Shown: piece by piece, positions 59,701 to 64,000 of the stretch | How positions within the stretch are numbered: the stretch's first letter is position 1 | How the letters are laid out: every line of letters begins with the position of its first letter | Translations under genes and position numbers: made by a program | Notes under the pieces: model-generated | Seen by the model: the letters and a program-made list of their open reading frames with translations, nothing else | Told to the model about the DNA's origin: nothing | The model's database searches: none | Origin: Phoronis australis | Taxonomy: Eukaryota > Phoronida > Phoronidae | Direction of reading: 5' to 3' | Assembly (NCBI GenBank): GCA_002633005.1 | Contig: NMRA01000007.1 | Coordinates: 948,811 to 1,012,810, forward strand | DNA: 64,000 nt

Positions 59701-61623
59701 CAAGCAAGGCCCGGTTCAAATCCCAGTTTGAGGTGCCTTACGAAAGCAGAGTTTAGTGCGAGTTTGGACAAATCATTCTTGTTTGTACGAGTCAAAAGGT
59801 AATTTCGTCAACATGCTTGACATTAATGGTCAGCGAAGCTGAAGTGTTGAGTTGTACGAGAAAATACACTATTTCCTTAAGACATACAGCAGCTACATGA
59901 TATTTCCATTATACAAATTAGGTTTTCTCACCACAAGTGTCTAGAGCGCTGCCAAATGTGTCCCTGCCCACATTAATGCCTCACCTGTCTTTCATAGTCC
60001 TCTAGATTGTCCCTGTATCTGACCTCCACCGCCCGTGCTGCACGTACACTCGCCGCCTCCTGCTGTTCGAGCTCTCTCTGGTGGTCAAGCTTGACCTGGT
60101 GCAAGGTTGACCTCAGGTCACTGATCTCGCTGGATTGACGAGCAATGAGCTCATCAAGATGACGTGACGGGTCCCTAAGTATGGACACTGGCTCATTGGT
60201 ATGTTGCACACTGACTTGAGCCTTCAAATGCTGAGGAAAATATGCATACTAATTAAGACATTAATGATCTAAGAAATTTACCAGGTCACCAAACAAAATA
60301 TGAAGTCGCATTGGCGACTTGCCGGTTGCCAAATCAGGTCCTAAGTTTCATTTCAATTGAAATCAGTAGGTAAGCCATCAAATTAACCACCAAGTCAAAT
60401 CAAAGAACAGACACCTCCACGGAATAGTACATAGTTACTATACCACATGGTTCAAAGTCTACTAACAAAATTGGTAGAACCACACTCATTTTCCCGCCAA
60501 TAAGCTTACACCAAATTTGAACCTCAAGATGACCTACCTCAGGTACTGGGATAACAGTAGCGGGCAGCGACTGCTGTTTTTCAACCTTCAGTTTTTCATT
60601 TTCCAGTTTGAGTTGAAGAATTTCATTTGTTGCTTTTGCCAATGACTGCCACGGATCACCTCGTGTCTTTTTAGTAACCTCAAAGCTTGATGGTGGTAAT
60701 AGCTGTGGTTGGCTTTGAGCTGAAAACCATAAGTTAGAAATCAAGAAAACATCAGGCAATTTGTTGTTTACATATACTGTATAATATGTTTGATTTTGTA
60801 TTATTTGGTCTATTCTCACATTTACTGAGTTCTGATGAATGTGTTCAGATAAAGTATCAATGTCCAGAATCGACTTAGGGGGTAACAATCACTTACCAGT
60901 TTTCTCCAATGAATAACCAGCATCAAACTGGTTCTAAAAACCCGTGTTCCTGAAAGTGACCATTGCCGACTTAGGATATCCTCAAGAAAACACACAAAGG
61001 TATGACACTTGAAATTGAGCTCAGAATTTCAGAAGTGCCCAATCAGTCACTCTACATACAACTCCAACTTTTGGAAAACAGGTTTGTAATAGAAGTCGTA
61101 ATTTCTTGTCTTGACAAGAGTGTAAATTCAGAATTTTCAGCGCTACTGAATTTAAATTTCTTCTTCAAATTTGCGAATTTTTCAAAAATAGAGTTTAGAA
61201 ACCTCCCAGTTCTCTGATACTTCAAAAAAGTAGGAGTTTTGCACAAATGCAAAATTTTCAGTAAATTAGCCATTTCCGTTTGTGTCAGCAAATTCAATGT
61301 AACAAGTAAAACTGTCAAACATTTGTTTTTAAACAAAACCGTAATGGTGTCGTTTGTGTTGATATAAGTTTCAAGACGAGGTGACGAGCAGAATTACGCG
61401 GTTTGTGTGATATTTCGGTAAAATATGAATAGTCATTACACTGCAGCTGGCTAGCTAGCCGTCACCCACAGTCTCACTCTTTTGAAAAATAGAGTAGTTC
61501 ATTCCCCAAACACTACCACTTTGCAGGTTTAATTTGATAAATGACATTAGCAACCTGTGCATCACTCCATGTCTTACCTCTGTGGAGAGCAAACTCATGC
61601 GGAGTTTTGACTTTTTCCGCCAT
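44738..61623 (-). CDS. CCHCR1: CCHCR1 orthologue, complete, 18 coding exons
   Basis: Coiled-coil alpha-helical rod protein 1 is known from vertebrates as a centriole/centrosome and P-body protein. Exons (minus, 5' to 3'): 61578-61623, 60538-60719, 59985-60230, 59215-59390, 58594-58729, 57924-58031, 56478-56524, 56078-56165, 54244-54354, 53105-53211, 52410-52522, 51956-52037, 51099-51232, 50394-50582, 49534-49635, 47552-47703, 46453-46579, 44738-44799. All borders are GT/AG and all phases agree. The total of 2208 nt gives 735 residues plus stop; human CCHCR1 is about 780. The start is MAEKVKTPHEFALHR. Family matches are LKSTIDLVNVRLTAVNEILA, LLNRWREKVFTLMVQ, FEQRIAFASGRIQML, LSDARREQTKA, NLMLSTIRQEGLLNKL and the end ILQDLEQLTSQLETD. 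Nearly the whole product is heptad-type coiled coil with no enzyme motif. Small exons (46, 47 and 62 nt) make it easy to miss. The only uncertainty is the upstream untranslated exon. Confidence 0.93.
46150..46250 (-). repeat. dispersed repeat family R3, copy 2
   Basis: CTCGAGTTTTTGCTTGAAAT and GAAATCTCGAGTTT are inverted relative to 29210-29330. It lies downstream of exon 17 of CCHCR1, in the last intron. Confidence 0.35.
46611..46835 (+). repeat. dispersed repeat family R1, copy 2
   Basis: Contains GAAATCTCAAAAACGCTG, TTGATAGCCCTCA, AAAAGTGGAACATTTTAAAA and AGCCATTTCTGAGATA, shared with 12888-13125 and, inverted, 59020-59190. It sits in the CCHCR1 intron directly 5' of exon 17. Confidence 0.65.
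47170..47237 (+). repeat. 17-bp tandem repeat, four copies
   Basis: AATATTGACCAATTAAT repeated at 47170, 47187, 47204 and 47221 (the last copy ends AAC). Lies in the CCHCR1 intron between exons 16 and 17. Confidence 0.95.
51415..51700 (+). repeat. dispersed repeat family R2, copy 2
   Basis: Shares TCTGGGAATAGCGTAGACA, ATACTCCAATGGCAAATT, ACAAATGTTAAGGACG and AGCAAAATCTGATCAA with 9050-9310, in the same order. Intronic in CCHCR1. Confidence 0.55.
54890..55030 (-). repeat. dispersed repeat family R2, inverted partial copy
   Basis: On the minus strand, GGTCACCATTCTCCAATGAC and TTTGTGCGACTGG-TTTTCAAAATGTC match the middle of the R2 copy at 51540-51640. Confidence 0.45.
55300..55371 (-). repeat. 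tRNA-derived SINE fragment, second copy
   Basis: On the minus strand it has a consensus-like B box, GGTTCAAATCC, followed by CACTGGGCCACACTGCTAGA and CCCTTGAGTC, as at 7736-7838. Part of the tRNA-like head is deleted. Intronic in CCHCR1. Confidence 0.5.
58105..58319 (+). repeat. 43-bp minisatellite, five copies
   Basis: Units start with AGGAATGCAATACACGATTT at 58105, 58148, 58191, 58234 and 58277, exactly 43 bp apart and nearly identical (the variable site is CATAAACT or CATACACT). A shortened copy precedes it at 58076. It is in the CCHCR1 intron between exons 5 and 6, beginning about 45 bp past the acceptor of exon 6. Confidence 0.95.
59020..59190 (-). repeat. dispersed repeat family R1, inverted copy
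   Basis: The reverse complement contains CTATTTTTTGATAGCCCCTC, AAAAGTGGAACATTTTAAAA and AAGCCATTTCTGAGATACGA, as in 46611-46835. It ends about 25 bp from exon 4 of CCHCR1. Confidence 0.65.
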
Positions 61624-61921
61624 TCGAGTCCGAGAAATAGAACTAATAGCATTTAAACAAAAATTTGTTATAACGAACAGAATTCCGATAGGTGTCACTG
61701 TCGCACGAAGGTGGACCAACCCAAGACCGTAATGAGCTTGATTAGTACCAGAATTGGGTATCTTTTACGAATTACACTTTATTCGGCTTGCAGAAAGAAC
61801 GATCCGCCAAAATCATTCTCTATGATGTATAAAAGTAACATGAGAAACCCAATCGGGTGTAATACCGAAAGAAACCCTCACCTCGACTGGGAATGAGTAG
61901 ATCATCCCCGGAATCGTCAAT
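61624..61921 (-). other. CCHCR1 5' untranslated region with probable leader exon
   Basis: The start-codon exon has a usable acceptor (TGCTATTAG) at 61643-61644. A candidate untranslated exon at about 61882-61921 lies behind a C-rich tract (CCCACCCCCACCTCCCCCAG) and ends at a good donor (CGAG|GTGAGG). In the frame that would join to MAEK it has an upstream TGA, so it is non-coding. Confidence 0.45.
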
Positions 61922-62171
61922 GACGGCTCAATATCAGCTGGGGGAGGTGGGGGTGGGCACAAGTTAGATATATGGTGGGATAGCACAGGCTAGAATCATT
62001 CGAAAACATGCATGAGTTACTGTTATCTGGATAGAAACAATTTGACCAAATTTATGAATTTTCACCGAAGAAATCAAGTTATAGAAACCACATGGGGCCA
62101 GCAGTAGTCAAATCATAAAAAATTGACGTCCGCCATTGTCATAGTCATAGAAATATAATTGCAAAAAAACA

Positions 62172-62235
62172 ATGAAGCATCTTGATGGGGTTCACGAGTT
62201 ACAAGTGCTGAATGCCGGTAATCAAGGACGAGATG
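62172..62235 (+). CDS. possible first coding exon, unassigned
   Basis: ATG followed by 21 open codons (MKHLDGVHELQVLNAGNQGR, then D) and one base, ending at a near-consensus donor GATG|GTACGT. It lies about 250 bp from the CCHCR1 leader exon, on the opposite strand, where a divergent promoter would be expected. I do not recognise the peptide, and no second exon was found before 63948; joining to the VTI1B-like exon is not possible in frame. Confidence 0.3.
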
Positions 62236-63734
62236 GTACGTCCTTTCCGGCATCGCCACAAACAGAAAGCCCAATTTTTAATTTTTTTAGTTTCTTAGTC
62301 ATACAGAAAACCGATAACAAAATATTATCTGAAATCATCAGGATCCCACGAATTGGCCCCCAAAGCACCTCAAAAATGGTTAAACACAAAAATGGGCAAA
62401 ATTTACCGCATTTTTGCTCTCCAATTTAGGGGAGAAACCCTTTTAAAAATGAAAAGACTGTCTTGTGATAGAGAAGTTCAATTTTTACAAAAATATTATA
62501 AACATTTTTTTCTCTTTCATTTGCACCGTTTTAAAACTACTTATTATACCTATATGAGCTAAACCTGTGCTTTTTGGTCCAAAATGTTGATGATTCTTTA
62601 ACTTAAAAAATATTCGCCTACATAATATGAAATTCTTTTGAAAATATCTCACCGGGATGTATGAACACGCAATTTCTTCAAGATCTGAGTCGGTGATCCT
62701 AGTCTCGAATCGACCGCGAGGAACAGCAATTAATAATGCTAAGAAAACCCACAGTTAAAGCGTACAAGGCAAATTTATCACCGTCAGCTAGTAGTGAGAC
62801 AGTCCTCATGAAACATTTCTTCACATCTGAAATGCTCCACAATATGAATGAATTTCTTTGCCCATCATTTTCTTTCCTTGCCCAACGTTTTCCCTTTTTG
62901 CTACTATACTGCCACGTCCCCTCAACCCGCCTTACACAGTTATACTTGTTCTCATATGTAAATAACCGCGGGCGGCACTAAAGAGTGCGTCGCCATATTA
63001 CACATAAGTTGTTTGCACCGTCGGTGTGAAATGAGAACGCAAAGGCGCTTTTCGGAGACTTTCTAAGACGTCATGTAGCACTTGTGTGCGCCAAAAATCG
63101 GTTAGTGCATAGTGCAGTTTTCATGGATAGGTCACATTCTTCCGCTTGGCACCCTAGACAATTCAGTGGATGCCACACAGCTAGCGCTCAAGCAGTCCTG
63201 ATTAGAAACGCTTTAAAATGATGCTTTCATTTTTTATTAATAGTTATTATTATTTTTTGACGCTGAACGTTTTCGGTCATGAGCTTTTACGAAGTGGACA
63301 TTCCAAATTTCTAATTACTGCATTTGTGTCACGACGTTTAAACTCAGTGGCTGTCGCTCTTGTACGGAAAATGAAATTCAAAACTCTGTTGAGTTTGACC
63401 CCCCCCCCCCCGGCTTCTACAATTGCCTTTTGTGTCATTTTCTATGCCGGACAGAATGTTGCCCCCCCCTTATAATATCCTAGATCCGCCCCCGAAGAAA
63501 TGAAGGCGTTGCTTTAACAATAGTTCACTGTGTGTGAAGTATAAGGTACTTATTTTGGAAACAAAAAATGAATATTCAAATCAAAGGATCAATGGCATTA
63601 TGTTATGTTATGTTTGAATGGTTACAGTTCCGGCAGTTCATACTATTCTGCTTCCAATAAAGGCAAACAGTTAACTGAGCGACAATACTTGAAGATCACC
63701 CGATCACTAAATTTGATAAACCGCATGAACCAAC
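62236..63734. other. intergenic, with a one-ended MITE remnant
   Basis: A C-run and GCC-CCCCCTTATAATATCCTAGATCCGCCCCC at about 63398-63495 carries the GATCCGCC end of the MITE family seen at 8700. The rest shows nothing. Confidence 0.4.
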
Positions 63735-63782
63735 CGGGAGCGGGACAATGTCAACGTGGATTGGCTCATTGTCCCGCTCCCG
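63735..63782. promoter_or_regulatory. perfect 16-bp inverted repeat around a CCAAT box
   Basis: CGGGAGCGGGACAATG at 63735-63750 is exactly reverse-complemented at 63767-63782. The 16-bp loop contains GGATTGGCT, a CCAAT box read on the minus strand. It lies about 165 bp upstream of the VTI1B-like start codon, so a promoter role is likely. Confidence 0.5.
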
Positions 63783-63947
63783 AACCAACCCGGCCGTGGA
63801 CAGCTTCTTAACGATTTCGAGTATAGGTAATAGGTGTCGCAATAATATATTGCGCTCTCCGTCATTGAAAATTATATTTTGTGGAGTCAACATTTCCTGG
63901 ATTCGGTTCCGGGATTTGGTCTTGATTTCATAAGTTTTGCGGTGAAA

Positions 63948-64000
63948 ATGTCTTCTGAAAGGTTTGAGAGTTTAGATGAAGAATTCAACAACATATACAT
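63948..64000 (+). CDS. VTI1B: probable VTI1B SNARE, N terminus (cut by window edge)
   Basis: The ATG at 63948-63950 opens 17 codons that run off the window: MSSERFESLDEEFNNIY. The spacing S-S-E-x-F-E-x-L-x-E-x-F matches the start of the N-terminal three-helix domain of VTI1B, an endosomal/trans-Golgi Qb-SNARE. Only 17 residues are visible, so the name is tentative. The sequence before the ATG (GCGGTGAAA) has an A at -3. No SNARE helix or membrane anchor is in view. Confidence 0.45.
   Translation, partial: MSSERFESLDEEFNNIY

Noticed and set aside
59700-59745. GGTTCAAATCCC B-box motif in a CCHCR1 intron
   Set aside because: Only the B box is present; no A box or shared SINE tail, so it was not called as a SINE.
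61882-61921. A coding reading of the leader exon (DDSGDDLLIPSR)
   Set aside because: Its phase does not join to the MAEK exon in the frame required by the downstream exons; treated as untranslated.

Overview
This is AT-rich eukaryotic DNA from an animal. It has no operons. Coding sequence sits in short exons with GT/AG borders, introns of about 0.3-2 kb, and many retroelement remains. The recognisable genes are animal families (PPP4R4, CCHCR1, a TRIM-type RING/B-box protein and probably VTI1B). A single-coding-exon TRIM, LINEs, small MITEs and Gypsy-type integrases fit a marine invertebrate. A hemichordate, cephalochordate or echinoderm is possible, but the sequence alone does not settle the species.

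Layout. (1) About 1-18.2 kb: the 5' end of a PPP4R4 orthologue on the minus strand. Its first two coding exons lie at 17901-18216. No further exon of it was found to the left, so most of this part looks like a long first intron carrying MITEs, a tRNA-derived SINE, dispersed repeats and a (TC)20 tract. An acidic exon-like segment at 868-983 (minus) is unassigned. (2) 18.7-20.9 kb: a decayed LINE with another, younger, 5'-truncated LINE inserted in it; the poly-A tail and a 13-bp target duplication are still visible. (3) 21-26.8 kb: mostly empty, except for a MITE and an unexplained open frame of about 240 codons (22958-23683). (4) 26.8-31 kb: an intact TRIM-type gene (minus), and facing away from it the phase-compatible start of an unrecognised gene (plus, 28923-30986). 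(5) 33.7-43.6 kb: a Gypsy-type retroelement graveyard. Its core is an array of seven integrase-core copies, four of them in an A-B-A-B order with a repeat period of about 2 kb. (6) 44.7-61.6 kb: a complete CCHCR1 orthologue (minus), reconstructed here as 18 coding exons totalling 2208 nt (735 residues plus stop), with repeats in its introns. (7) 61.9-64 kb: a divergent intergenic region with a possible first exon (62172-62235, plus), a perfect 16-bp inverted repeat around a CCAAT box, and at the right edge the first 17 codons of a probable VTI1B SNARE gene.

The host genes do not form one pathway: PPP4R4 is a phosphatase-4 scaffold, CCHCR1 is centrosomal/P-body, TRIM is a ubiquitin-ligase type and VTI1B is a vesicle SNARE. 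The most unusual structure is the integrase array. At least five of its copies share the same internal stop, which suggests that an already dead element was amplified.
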